Shown here: one piece after another, positions 26,722-35,770 of the stretch
Layout of the letters: each line of letters starts with the position of its first letter
Numbering within the stretch: position 1 is the stretch's first letter
Assembly (NCBI GenBank): GCA_031323845.1
Contig: JAVIYP010000008.1
Location: forward strand, 5,447-69,446
Source of the DNA: PUPG01 sp031323845
Lineage (GTDB): Bacteria; Bacteroidota; Bacteroidia; Bacteroidales; UBA7960
DNA: 64,000 nucleotides
Reading direction: 5' to 3'
Notes under the pieces: generated by a model
What the model saw: only the letters and a program-made list of their open reading frames with translations
What the model was told of the DNA's origin: nothing
The model's database searches: none
Made by a program: the position numbers and the translations under genes

Positions 26722-29226
26722 ATGACAAACAGCACATCCTATTCAATTTCCGATGTGGCAAAACACGCCGGAGGGCGCCTCTGCGGGTCTCCTGATAATT
26801 ACACCAGAATTCGTTTTCTTTTGTGCGACAGCCGGCAGCTTTTGCTGCCGCAGGACACCCTGTTTTTTGCCCTGCGGACAAAGAAAAACGACGGCCACCA
26901 TTATGTGGAAGAATTGCTGAAGAAGGGTGTCCGCTGTTTCGTTGTGGAGAAGGTCAGGGATGCATGGCTTACCGCATACCCGGAAGCGGCTTTTGTGGTT
27001 CATGAGCATCCGCTTGCAGCCCTGCAGATGCTGGCTGCCGCCCACCGGACCTCCTTTTCGATTCCTCTGCTGGCCATTACCGGAAGCAACGGTAAGACTG
27101 TGGTCAAAGAATGGCTCAGTCAGTTGCTTGCCCGGGAAAAACGCATCGTGCGCAACCCCAAAAGCTATAATTCACAGATCGGTGTACCCCTTTCAGTCTG
27201 GCTGATCAGCCCGCAACATCAGCTTGGTGTTTTTGAAGCCGGGATCTCTCAACCAGGTGAGATGAAGAAGCTGCAACGCATACTGCAGCCCGATACCGGC
27301 ATCCTGACCAACATAGGATCAGCCCACGATGAAGGTTTTACATCCCGAAGGGAAAAAATATGGGAGAAACTGCTTCTGTTTGTATCTTGTCAAAGCCTTG
27401 TTTATTGCCGTGATCAGCAGTTCGTGCACGATGAGTTGACGGTGTGGGTGAAACAGCACCCCGAAGTGCGGCCGTTTTCCTGGGGAGGTAACCAGGAGGC
27501 TGATGTTTGCATCCTGAACCGTCAGAAATCCGATAACAATACCAGGGTCACTCTCAGGTATAAGACCCGCCAATTTTCTGTATGCGTTCCTTTTCACGAC
27601 GATGCTTCTGTTGAAAATGCCATGCACTGCATCGCATACCTGCTCAAATCTGGTTATGCACCAGAGTTTATCGCTGAAAACATTCCGTCTTTGCAGGCTG
27701 TAGCCATGAGGCTGGAAATGAAAGAAGGTGTGAATGGATCCACGGTTATTAACGACAGCTATAATTCAGACCTGCAATCACTGGCCATTGCCCTCGACTT
27801 CCAGGAAAACCAAACCAGGCATCAGCGCAAGACCCTTATCCTGTCAGATATTCTGCAAAGCGGGATTCCCGGAAATGAGCTGTATGCGCAGGTTGCAGAC
27901 CTGGTTAATGCCCGTAAGCCAGACCGCCTCATAGGCATTGGTCGCGAAATATCCACACACGCCGGTAAGTTTACGGTGCCTGCACTGTTCTTCGAAACTA
28001 CCGATGCTTTCATCGCCAGTTTTGATGTGACCGGTTTTAAGGAAGAAAGCATTTTGCTGAAAGGAGCCCGGAAGTTTGGCTTCGAGCGCCTGAGCAGTCT
28101 GCTGCAGCAAAAAGATCATCAAACCGTTCTTGAAATTGACCTGGATGGCCTTACCCACAACCTGAACGTTTTCAGGTCATTGATAACAGCCGACACCCGC
28201 ACCATGTGCATGGTCAAGGCATTTTCGTATGGAAGCGGCAGTGTGGAAGTAGCCCGGATGCTGCAGTTCCACCAGGTTGACTGCCTTGCTGTAGCCTATG
28301 CCGACGAAGGCAAGGAGTTGCGCAGGGGCGGGATAGACATTCCGATTGTAGTCATGAATCCGGAGATCAGAACGTTTGACATTCTGTTCCACTACAGGCT
28401 GGAACCGGAAGTTTACGGCTTTCCATTGCTTGAACGTCTTATAAAAGCCGTTGACCATCATAAAGAACACCTGCAGACAGGTGGCTTCCGGGTGCACATT
28501 AAGCTCGACACAGGCATGCACCGGCTGGGTTTTTTGCCCGAAGAGGTAACGGAACTCTGCAACGTGCTGGTCAGGCATCCTTACATCCGTGTAGCCTCGG
28601 TGTTCACACACATGGCTGCCAGCGAAGACCGGCAGCATGATGCTTTTTCTGCAGCACAGATCCGGCTCTTTGCTTCGTTGTGTGAGATTATCGAGAACAA
28701 ACTCGGCTATTCTTTTTTGCGTCACATGGCCAATTCAGCTGCCATCAGCCGCTTCCCCGAAGCTCATTTCGACATGGTCCGGCCCGGGATAGGCCTCTAT
28801 GGCGTTAGTGGCGATCCTTCGGTACAGCAACTGTTGCAGCATGTCAGCACCTTCCGCTCGGTGGTGTCGCAGGTGAAACGAATAAAAAAGGGGGATGCGA
28901 TCGGCTATGGACGACAGGCTATCGCCACCGGCGACATGACTGTTGCCATTGTGCCGGTTGGCTATGCCGATGGACTGAACCGCAGGCTGGGCAACGGCCG
29001 GGGCAATTTGCTGGTGAACGGCCAAAAAGTCCCTACGGTTGGCAACATCAGCATGGACATGTGTGCCATTGATGTCACTGGATTGAAGGTCAGGGAAGGT
29101 GATGATGTGATTATTTTTGGGAAAGACCTTCCCGTGACAGAAGTAGCAGAAGCATTGGGTACCATTCCTTATGAAGTCCTTACTTCAGTATCGCAAAGAG
29201 TAAAGAGAATCTACTATCAGTCCTGA
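26722..29226 (+). CDS. Bifunctional MurF ligase / alanine racemase fusion
   Basis: 834 residues joining two cell-wall enzymes, a fusion characteristic of Bacteroidota. Residues about 1-465 are UDP-MurNAc-tripeptide:D-Ala-D-Ala ligase (P-loop ITGSNGKTVVKEW, central VINDSYNSDLQSL). Residues about 472-834 are alanine racemase, with the PLP lysine K499 in MVKAFSYGSG and the C-terminal GNISMDMCAIDV region. One chain can supply D-alanine and attach D-Ala-D-Ala. The MurF half lacks some strong conservation by eye, so it may be less active, but the P-loop is intact. Its 3' end overlaps the convergent pabA-like gene by 10 bases. Confidence 0.95.
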   Translation: MTNSTSYSISDVAKHAGGRLCGSPDNYTRIRFLLCDSRQLLLPQDTLFFALRTKKNDGHHYVEELLKKGVRCFVVEKVRDAWLTAYPEAAFVVHEHPLAALQMLAAAHRTSFSIPLLAITGSNGKTVVKEWLSQLLAREKRIVRNPKSYNSQIGVPLSVWLISPQHQLGVFEAGISQPGEMKKLQRILQPDTGILTNIGSAHDEGFTSRREKIWEKLLLFVSCQSLVYCRDQQFVHDELTVWVKQHPEVRPFSWGGNQEADVCILNRQKSDNNTRVTLRYKTRQFSVCVPFHDDASVENAMHCIAYLLKSGYAPEFIAENIPSLQAVAMRLEMKEGVNGSTVINDSYNSDLQSLAIALDFQENQTRHQRKTLILSDILQSGIPGNELYAQVADLVNARKPDRLIGIGREISTHAGKFTVPALFFETTDAFIASFDVTGFKEESILLKGARKFGFERLSSLLQQKDHQTVLEIDLDGLTHNLNVFRSLITADTRTMCMVKAFSYGSGSVEVARMLQFHQVDCLAVAYADEGKELRRGGIDIPIVVMNPEIRTFDILFHYRLEPEVYGFPLLERLIKAVDHHKEHLQTGGFRVHIKLDTGMHRLGFLPEEVTELCNVLVRHPYIRVASVFTHMAASEDRQHDAFSAAQIRLFASLCEIIENKLGYSFLRHMANSAAISRFPEAHFDMVRPGIGLYGVSGDPSVQQLLQHVSTFRSVVSQVKRIKKGDAIGYGRQAIATGDMTVAIVPVGYADGLNRRLGNGRGNLLVNGQKVPTVGNISMDMCAIDVTGLKVREGDDVIIFGKDLPVTEVAEALGTIPYEVLTSVSQRVKRIYYQS

Positions 29227-29798
29227 GCAAAGACCCAGTTCCTCAGTATCTGGCTGCCCGTAAGGGTCATTATGCTTTCCGGATGAAACTGCACCCCTTT
29301 CACATCGAAATTTTTATGACGCAATGCCATAATCAGCTTGTATGTATCGATCGCTGTAATATCGAGCACCGGAGGCAGCGTGGCATGATCAACGACCCAG
29401 GAGTGATAGCGTCCTGTTTCAAATGATTCGGGACAGCGTGCGAACAGAGGCTCGTCTCTGACGGTGACCGTGGTAAGGATTGCTTTTCCGTGGAGCACCT
29501 CATCGAGGTTGAGCAGGCTGCCTCCAAACACTTCAGCTATAGCCTGATGCCCCAGGCAGACGCCCAGAATGCTTTTTGCCGAAGCATAAGCGTCAATCAG
29601 CTCGCAGCTTATGCCTGCATCTTTGGGCAGTCCCGGGCCCGGAGAAACAATGATCTTGTCGTAAGCGCCTGCTGCCTTCAGCGAAATCTCGTCATTACGC
29701 CTGACCGTCAGACGAAAATGGCCGGGCATCACCGCTTCCACCATATGGTAAAGGTTGTAGGTAAAGGAGTCGTAGTTGTCGATGATCAGTATCTTCAT
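29217..29798 (-). CDS. Glutamine amidotransferase, anthranilate/aminodeoxychorismate synthase component II
   Basis: 193 residues. Begins MKILIIDNYDSFTYNL, with the nucleophile Cys in GVCLGHQAIAEVFGG and the His-Glu pair in QFHPESI. It releases ammonia from glutamine for a PabB- or TrpE-type partner, neither of which is in the window, so PabA and TrpG cannot be told apart. ATG at 29798 is chosen; frame-open sequence upstream to 29909 has no family resemblance and runs into a plus-strand promoter. Confidence 0.92.
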   Translation of the reverse strand: MKILIIDNYDSFTYNLYHMVEAVMPGHFRLTVRRNDEISLKAAGAYDKIIVSPGPGLPKDAGISCELIDAYASAKSILGVCLGHQAIAEVFGGSLLNLDEVLHGKAILTTVTVRDEPLFARCPESFETGRYHSWVVDHATLPPVLDITAIDTYKLIMALRHKNFDVKGVQFHPESIMTLTGSQILRNWVFAQD

Positions 29799-29865
29799 AG
29801 GCGGTCGGGGCAACATGGTAACGACGCAGTTGCAGCGTGTAAAAGTAATAAAAGATTGGAATTTG

Positions 29866-29990
29866 TATCTTTGGCGGGAAGAAGATGAACAGCAGCAACC
29901 GGGAGTCACGGCTTAAGCCTTTGAACAAGGTGCTGACTGACTACCCGGTAAACCCGGCTTAAGTGCTTCGTTGATGCTGCCGGGTGTGTT
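29866..29990 (+). promoter_or_regulatory. Promoter with short leader ORF and hairpin upstream of ridA
   Basis: TATCTTTG at 29866-29873 is a perfect -7 box on the plus strand. Twelve bases later an ATG (29885) opens a 25-codon ORF (starts MNSSNRESRLKPL, stop 29962). Its end overlaps the left arm of ACCCGGC (29952-29958) / GCCGGGT (29979-29985), a 7-bp stem. This could be a leader peptide with an attenuator, or the remains of a gene; nothing proves translation. Confidence 0.3.
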
Positions 29991-30063
29991 CTTCCTGCGT
30001 TCAACATACATCAAAAAACAACTTTTCAAACATACAAATACGTACCACTAAAACTCCCAGCAA

Positions 30064-30441
30064 ATGAAACAGATCATCAGTACAGACAAGGCAGCGAGGC
30101 CTGTTGGCCCCTATAATCAGGCGGTTAAGGTTAATAACATGCTTTATGTTTCGGGTCAGATACCGCTTGATCCTGACACCGGTGAATTGATCACGGGCGA
30201 TGTCCGCGATCAGACCCGTATGGTAATGAAAAACCTGCAGGCCATTCTGCAGGCTGCAGGTATGGATTTCAGCAATGTGGTGAAATGCAGCATTTTCATC
30301 ACCGATATGCATGATTTTCCTAAGATCAATGAAGTGTATGCAGGCTATTTTCCTGAGAACCCGCCGGCACGTGAAACCATACAGGTGGGTGCCTTACCGA
30401 AATTTGCAGATGTAGAGATCAGTTGCATTGCTGCTGAATAG
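30064..30441 (+). CDS. ridA: RidA family reactive-intermediate deaminase
   Basis: 125 residues. Hydrolyses reactive 2-aminoacrylate and related imines formed by PLP enzymes. Family segments are clear: KAARPVGPYNQAVKVN near the N-terminus, YVSGQIPLDPDTGEL, and the substrate-binding Arg in PPARETIQVGALPK. Single gene. Confidence 0.95.
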   Translation: MKQIISTDKAARPVGPYNQAVKVNNMLYVSGQIPLDPDTGELITGDVRDQTRMVMKNLQAILQAAGMDFSNVVKCSIFITDMHDFPKINEVYAGYFPENPPARETIQVGALPKFADVEISCIAAE

Positions 30442-30471
30442 ATCCGGCAAGTACTGTAATCTTCTGGTGTA

Positions 30472-30800
30472 GATGTGAAGATGTTAGGCGATTGTTTAAT
30501 CGTTTAATCGTTGATTCGTTTAATCGTTTAATCGTTGATTCGTTTAATCGTTGATTCGTTTAATTGTTAATCGTTAATAAGGGAGTGTTTAAATAAGTGT
30601 GTCATTTTTTCAATTCTGTCTTCAAGCTAATACAAAGTTGATTAAAGAATTCAGAATTCAGAATTCAGATTTCCGACTTCTGACTTCCTAAAAGATTTCT
30701 CACTGCGCTCGAAACAAGCTTTCGACTTCACATAATCATCCTCCTGTGCGCCAAAAATCCTGTTCCCGAACAGGTGGAATCTTCGGCATGGGGATTTCAT
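30472..30800 (-). repeat. Left arm of the inverted repeat flanking comM
   Basis: Reads, on the minus strand, as the right arm 32609-32977 does on the plus strand. Shared in order: atgaaa..cccatg.cgaag, a GGGAACAG.ATTTTTGGCGCACAGGA core, GCTTGTTTCGA.CGCAGTGAGAAATCT, GAATTC.GA runs, TTTAATCAACTTTGTATTAG, and GATTAAAC octamers. Confidence 0.85.
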
Positions 30801-30931
30801 AGCGTGTGTTCCGGGGAGCAGCCCTGTGAAATCAGGCGGCTTACAGTACCTTCCACTATTTGTTTTCGCCCGTTTGCCATAATTTGCGGTATCTTACGCC
30901 GGAGATTATGAGAATGCAAGCTTAAAAATCA

Positions 30932-30939
30932 TATTTTTG
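30932..30939 (+). promoter_or_regulatory. Candidate promoter -7 box for comM
   Basis: TATTTTTG ending nine bases before the ATG at 30949, so the message would be leaderless or nearly so. Confidence 0.5.
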
Positions 30940-30948
30940 GGTTAAAAA

Positions 30949-32490
30949 ATGCTGATTAAGACATACGGGAGTGCTGTTCAGGGGGTGCAGGCCACCACCG
31001 TAACGGTTGAAGTATCTGTGGGGCAGGGTATTAATTTTTTTATGGTGGGTTTGCCCGACAGTGCTGTTCGCGAGAGCCACCAGCGCATAGATGCTGCGCT
31101 CAAGCACAACGGCTACCGGATACCGGGCAAGCGTATCGTTGTAAACATGGCTCCGGCCAACATTCGTAAAGAAGGCTCGGCCTACGACCTTACCATTGCC
31201 ATGGGAATATTGGCGGCCACCGGGCAGATCAGTGCCGACAGGGTGGGAAACTATATGATCATGGGGGAGGTTTCTCTCGATGGTGGTTTGCAGGCGATCA
31301 GGGGTGCTTTGCCGATTGCGATTAATGCCCGGGAAGAGGGTTATGAAGGGTTTATCCTGCCTGAAGCCAATGCACGCGAGGCTGCTGTGGTGAATAAGCT
31401 GAAGGTTTTTGGGGTCAGGAATATCCGCCAGGTTATCGGCTTTTTTAACGGTGATGTACAACTGGAACCCGTTCAGGTAGATACACGCACTGAGTTTTTC
31501 AGCCGTTCGGAAGCCTACGGCCTGGATTTTTCCGACGTTAAAGGCCAGGAAAACATTAAGCGTGCCCTGGAAGTGGCTGCCAGCGGAAGCCACAACCTGC
31601 TGCTTATCGGTCCGCCGGGCTCAGGCAAAACCATGCTGGCCAAACGATTGCCGGGCATACTGCCTCCGCTGACCCTGCAGGAGGCGCTGGAAACAACCAA
31701 GATACACAGCGTTGCCGGAAAGCTTGGGAAAGACACCTCCCTGATTGCTGTGAGGCCATTCAGAAATCCCCATCACACCGTCAGTGATATCGCACTTGTG
31801 GGGGGTGGGTCGTATCCGAAGCCGGGAGAAATATCGCTGGCGCACAACGGTGTGTTGTTTCTTGATGAACTGCCGGAGTTCAAACGCAGCGTTCTTGAAG
31901 TGCTCAGACAACCACTCGAGGACAGGATCATGACGGTCAGCCGTGCACGCTTTTCAGTCGAATACCCGGCCGGCTTCATGCTGATCGCCTCAATGAACCC
32001 CTGCCCATGCGGATTCTACAACCATCCGGAAAGAAACTGTGTGTGTGGTTCAACGCTGGTGCAAAAATACCTGAACCGGATATCAGGCCCGTTGCTCGAC
32101 AGGATCGACATACATATTGAAGTCACACCCGTACCTTTTGAGCAGCTTAACCTTGCCCGGTCTTCCGAAAAAAGTGCTGAAATCAGGCAACGTGTGGTGA
32201 AAGCCCGTGAAATTCAGTCACACCGATACCGCGACAGAACAGGCATCCATTCCAATGCGCAAATGGCCCCCCGTGATATGCGCACGTATTGCCAGACACC
32301 AAAGGCAGGCAGCCTGCTTCTGAAAACAGCTATGGAAAAACTTGAGCTGTCTGCGCGGGCTTATGACAGGATTCTCAAAGTTTCACGCACCATTGCCGAC
32401 CTTGAAGGCAGTGAAGATATTAAAAATGAGCATATTGCAGAAGCTATACATTACCGCAGCCTCGACAGGGGAAATTGGGGACTTCAATAG
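30949..32490 (+). CDS. comM: ComM/YifB family Mg-chelatase-like AAA+ ATPase
   Basis: 513 residues. ComM is a hexameric helicase that aids integration of taken-up DNA in naturally competent bacteria, but the family is widespread beyond them. An N-terminal Lon-protease-like fold (VEVSVGQGINFFMVGLPDSAV) precedes the AAA+ domain with Walker A GPPGSGKTMLAKRL, Walker B GVLFLDELPEF and the Cys-rich NPCPCGFYNHPERNC. The gene alone lies between inverted repeats at 30472-30800 and 32609-32977. Confidence 0.95.
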   Translation: MLIKTYGSAVQGVQATTVTVEVSVGQGINFFMVGLPDSAVRESHQRIDAALKHNGYRIPGKRIVVNMAPANIRKEGSAYDLTIAMGILAATGQISADRVGNYMIMGEVSLDGGLQAIRGALPIAINAREEGYEGFILPEANAREAAVVNKLKVFGVRNIRQVIGFFNGDVQLEPVQVDTRTEFFSRSEAYGLDFSDVKGQENIKRALEVAASGSHNLLLIGPPGSGKTMLAKRLPGILPPLTLQEALETTKIHSVAGKLGKDTSLIAVRPFRNPHHTVSDIALVGGGSYPKPGEISLAHNGVLFLDELPEFKRSVLEVLRQPLEDRIMTVSRARFSVEYPAGFMLIASMNPCPCGFYNHPERNCVCGSTLVQKYLNRISGPLLDRIDIHIEVTPVPFEQLNLARSSEKSAEIRQRVVKAREIQSHRYRDRTGIHSNAQMAPRDMRTYCQTPKAGSLLLKTAMEKLELSARAYDRILKVSRTIADLEGSEDIKNEHIAEAIHYRSLDRGNWGLQ

Positions 32491-32608
32491 AAAAATTAGT
32501 ATTTTTGTTTCGCAGCTCTGAAAGAATTCTTGTGTGTGTGAAGCGACACTCCGCCCTGGGCTAAAAGTGAATGATGCGGTCAGGTATTTTTATTCATCCT
32601 GATAATAT

Positions 32609-32977
32609 ATGAAACGCCCATGTCGAAGATCCCGGTCATTCGGGAACAGAATTTTTGGCGCACAGGAGAATGATTATAAAAGCTCGAAGCTGGAAGCTGG
32701 AAGCTGGAAGCTCGAAGGAAGAAAGAGAGGTCGGAAGCTTGTTTCGAACGCAGTGAGAAATCTGCAAGGAAGTCGGAAATCTGAATTCTGACATCTGAAT
32801 TCTGACATCTGACATCTGAATTCTTTAATCAACTTTGTATTAGTTTGAAGACAGGATTGAAAAAAAGACACACTTAATTAAACACTCCCTCATTAACAAT
32901 TAAACGAATCAACGATTAAACGATTAAACGATTAAACGATTAAACGATTAAACAATAGCCTTACATCTTCACATCTG
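32609..32977 (+). repeat. Right arm of the inverted repeat flanking comM
   Basis: Inverted partner of 30472-30800. It also contains a heptad run (AGCTGGA units, 32682-32720) missing from the left arm, and is followed by TGCACATC octamers to 33000. The repeat modules overlap those at 16.7 kb and 63.4 kb. Confidence 0.85.
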
Positions 32978-33070
32978 AAATTTGCACATCTGCACATCGG
33001 TTCAGCATCTTAAACATAAGCGCAAAATACAGACAACCAACTATATATACAAATATAAACAAATGAAACC

Positions 33071-34270
33071 ATGAGCAAAGTATTGATTATCGGTGCCGGC
33101 GGTGTGGGCAATGTGGTAGCCCGCAAATGTGCACGCATCCCGGAAGTGTTTTCGGACATCATGTTGGCCAGCCGTACGCTGGAAAAGTGTGAACAGATCG
33201 CCCGCGACATTGGCGGTGACAGGGTAAAAACAGCAAAGGTTGACGCTGATAATGTTCCTGAACTGGTAAGCCTCATCAACAAGTTTAAGCCCGACCTGGT
33301 TATCAATGTTGCCCTTCCGTACCAGGACCTGACCATTATGGATGCCTGTCTTGAAACCAGGACGCACTACCTCGACACGGCCAACTATGAGCCGCGCGAC
33401 CTGGCCAAGTTTGAATACAGCTGGCAGTGGGCTTATCACGATCGTTTTAAGGAGGCCGGCATTCTGGCCATCCTCGGTTGCGGCTTTGACCCCGGTGTTA
33501 CCGGTGTATTTACCGCCTATGCGGCAAAACACTGGTTTGATGAAATTCATTACCTGGATATCGTCGACTGCAACGCCGGAGATCATGGTAAAGCCTTTGC
33601 CACCAATTTCAACCCGGAAATCAACATTCGCGAGATCACTCAGAACGGAAGATACTGGGAACAGGGCAAATGGGTGGAGACCAAACCGCTCGAAATCCAT
33701 AAACCCATTGCATACCCTGAAATAGGCTTACGTGAATCCTACCTGCTGTACCACGAGGAACTGGAATCACTGGTGAAAAACTTCCCCACACTTAAACGTG
33801 CACGTTTCTGGATGACCTTTGGCCAGCAGTACATTACCTTCCTGAATGTGCTCCAGGAAGTAGGCATGACCAGCATCAAACCCATCAACTTCAAGGGCGT
33901 TGACATCGTTCCGCTTGAATTCCTGAAAGCCGTTCTGCCTGAACCTTCTTCCCTGGGAGAAGGCTACAAGGGACAAACCTCCATCGGTTGCCAGATACGG
34001 GGAATAAAAGACGGCAGAGAGCGCACCTATTATGTGTGGAACAACTGCGATCACGCCGAAGCTTACCGGGATGTAAAAGCCCAGGCCGTTAGCTTTACCA
34101 CGGGCGTCCCTGCTATGATTGGTGCCATGATGGCACTTACCGGGGCCTGGACAGGAAAGGGTGTGTTCAATGTGGAAGAATTTGATCCTGATCCTTTCAT
34201 GGAAAAGCTGCCTGTATATGGGTTGCCCTGGCATGAAAGAGTGGATGAACCCCTCCCGGTTGAACAATAA
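33071..34270 (+). CDS. Carboxynorspermidine synthase (saccharopine dehydrogenase family)
   Basis: 399 residues. N-terminal Rossmann motif IIGAGGVGNVVARKCA, then ILGCGFDPGVTGVFTAYA typical of the carboxynorspermidine dehydrogenase branch. It condenses aspartate semialdehyde with a diamine and reduces the product with NADPH to carboxynorspermidine or carboxyspermidine. The next gene is the matching decarboxylase, which makes the call strong. Whether norspermidine or spermidine is the end product cannot be told. Confidence 0.93.
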   Translation: MSKVLIIGAGGVGNVVARKCARIPEVFSDIMLASRTLEKCEQIARDIGGDRVKTAKVDADNVPELVSLINKFKPDLVINVALPYQDLTIMDACLETRTHYLDTANYEPRDLAKFEYSWQWAYHDRFKEAGILAILGCGFDPGVTGVFTAYAAKHWFDEIHYLDIVDCNAGDHGKAFATNFNPEINIREITQNGRYWEQGKWVETKPLEIHKPIAYPEIGLRESYLLYHEELESLVKNFPTLKRARFWMTFGQQYITFLNVLQEVGMTSIKPINFKGVDIVPLEFLKAVLPEPSSLGEGYKGQTSIGCQIRGIKDGRERTYYVWNNCDHAEAYRDVKAQAVSFTTGVPAMIGAMMALTGAWTGKGVFNVEEFDPDPFMEKLPVYGLPWHERVDEPLPVEQ

Positions 34271-34306
34271 TCAGCCTTTACGTCGTTCGTTGAACAAATA
34301 CATCAC

Positions 34307-35458
34307 ATGCTGAAAAACCTTGACCAGATTCCGTCGCCCTGCTTTGTGCTTGACGAGGAATTGCTCGAAATCAACCTTCAGATCCTGGATCTTGTGCAGC
34401 AGGAAGCAGGTGTGGACATCATTTGCGCGCTGAAAGGCTATGCGTTCTGGGACAGTTTTCCCCTGATCGGGCAATACCTGGCAGGCGGGGCTGCCAGCTC
34501 CCTGAATGAAGCCCGCCTTATCTATGAGGAAATGGGCACAAGGGCACATACCTATGCCCCTGTTTTCTATGAAGAAGAGATAGACCAGCTGCTGGAGTAC
34601 AGCAGCCATATCACCTTTAACTCCCTGGCCCAGTATCAAAGATTCATCAGCAGGATACAGGCTTCCGGTAAAAAGGTAACGGCAGGTCTGCGCATCAATC
34701 CCGAATACTCCGAAGTGGAAACCGATCTCTACAATCCTGCCACGCCCGGTTCGCGGCTCGGGATCAGACGGGACCAGCTGGGAGATAAGGTTCCCGAAGG
34801 CATTGACGGGTTGCATTTTCATGTGCTTTGCGAGAACGACAGCTTTGTGCTGGAACGAACCCTGCAAAAGGTCGAAGAGGCTTTTGAACCCTTGATCAGG
34901 CAGGTAAGATGGTTCAATATGGGCGGAGGACACCATATTACCAGGAAGGATTATGACGTGAAGCACCTGGTTGCTCTTTTGAAATCGTTCAGAAAACGCT
35001 ATCCTAACCTTGAAAAAGTCATACTGGAGCCCGGAGAAGCCATAGGCTGGCAGACTGGGTACCTGGTATCCACGGTACAAGACATCATTGAGCATCACAA
35101 CATGTACATTGCCATGCTGGATGTCAGTTTTTCCGCACATATGCCCGACTGTCTTGAAATGCCTTACAAGCCCTGTATACTGGGTGCACAAGATGCCCTC
35201 CCCGGAAAACCGGTGTATCGTATGGGTGGCGGCACCTGCCTGGCCGGCGACTATATGGGTATGGGTGATTACAGTTTCGAAAAAGAGTTAAAACCCGGCG
35301 ATAAAGTCATCTTTGATGACATGATACATTACACCATGGTTAAAACTACCTTTTTCAACGGGGTAAAACATCCTTCGATCGGGGTGATACGTAAAGACGG
35401 CCGTTTTGAACTGTTACGGCGATTCGGCTATGAAGACTACAAAGGCAAGCTTTCCTGA
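34307..35458 (+). CDS. nspC: Carboxynorspermidine/carboxyspermidine decarboxylase
   Basis: 383 residues, fold type III PLP enzyme. The PLP lysine is in CALKGYAFW near residue 45, and LEPGEAIGW, HFHVLCEND and the C-terminal cross-subunit segment GDYMGMGDYSF match the NspC branch. It removes the carboxyl group from the product of the preceding gene. 36 bases separate the two, probably one operon. Confidence 0.95.
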   Translation: MLKNLDQIPSPCFVLDEELLEINLQILDLVQQEAGVDIICALKGYAFWDSFPLIGQYLAGGAASSLNEARLIYEEMGTRAHTYAPVFYEEEIDQLLEYSSHITFNSLAQYQRFISRIQASGKKVTAGLRINPEYSEVETDLYNPATPGSRLGIRRDQLGDKVPEGIDGLHFHVLCENDSFVLERTLQKVEEAFEPLIRQVRWFNMGGGHHITRKDYDVKHLVALLKSFRKRYPNLEKVILEPGEAIGWQTGYLVSTVQDIIEHHNMYIAMLDVSFSAHMPDCLEMPYKPCILGAQDALPGKPVYRMGGGTCLAGDYMGMGDYSFEKELKPGDKVIFDDMIHYTMVKTTFFNGVKHPSIGVIRKDGRFELLRRFGYEDYKGKLS

Positions 35459-35487
35459 CGCAGACCGTGTCCTGACGCTTGTTGAAA

Positions 35488-35736
35488 TTACCTGAGCTCC
35501 TTTTTAAGATCCTTCGCTTTTGTATTTTTCTTGTTACGGAAAAACTCCCACAACCATCCGCTTACGAAACCCAGGGCGTAGATCACCAGGAAGACCAGGA
35601 ATCCAAATCCTTCAAGCCTGAGCCCAAGTAAGTTAAACGTTACCTTATCCCAGTTCTGAACGATAAAGATCAGTGCAAAAATTCCAACGAGAGTTGAAAC
35701 CAACCAAAACCCGATCTGACTCTTTTTCTTTTCCAT
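35488..35736 (-). CDS. LapA-domain (DUF1049) inner-membrane protein
   Basis: 82 residues with two transmembrane segments (WLVSTLVGIFALIFIVQNW and LVFLVIYALGFVSGWLW) and a basic cytoplasmic tail. The family is linked to lipopolysaccharide assembly in E. coli. It lies 34 bases behind gpsA on the same strand and may share its transcript. Confidence 0.75.
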   Translation of the reverse strand: MEKKKSQIGFWLVSTLVGIFALIFIVQNWDKVTFNLLGLRLEGFGFLVFLVIYALGFVSGWLWEFFRNKKNTKAKDLKKELR

Positions 35737-35770
35737 GCTGCGGTAATTTGCTTATTATTAAATAAACGTT

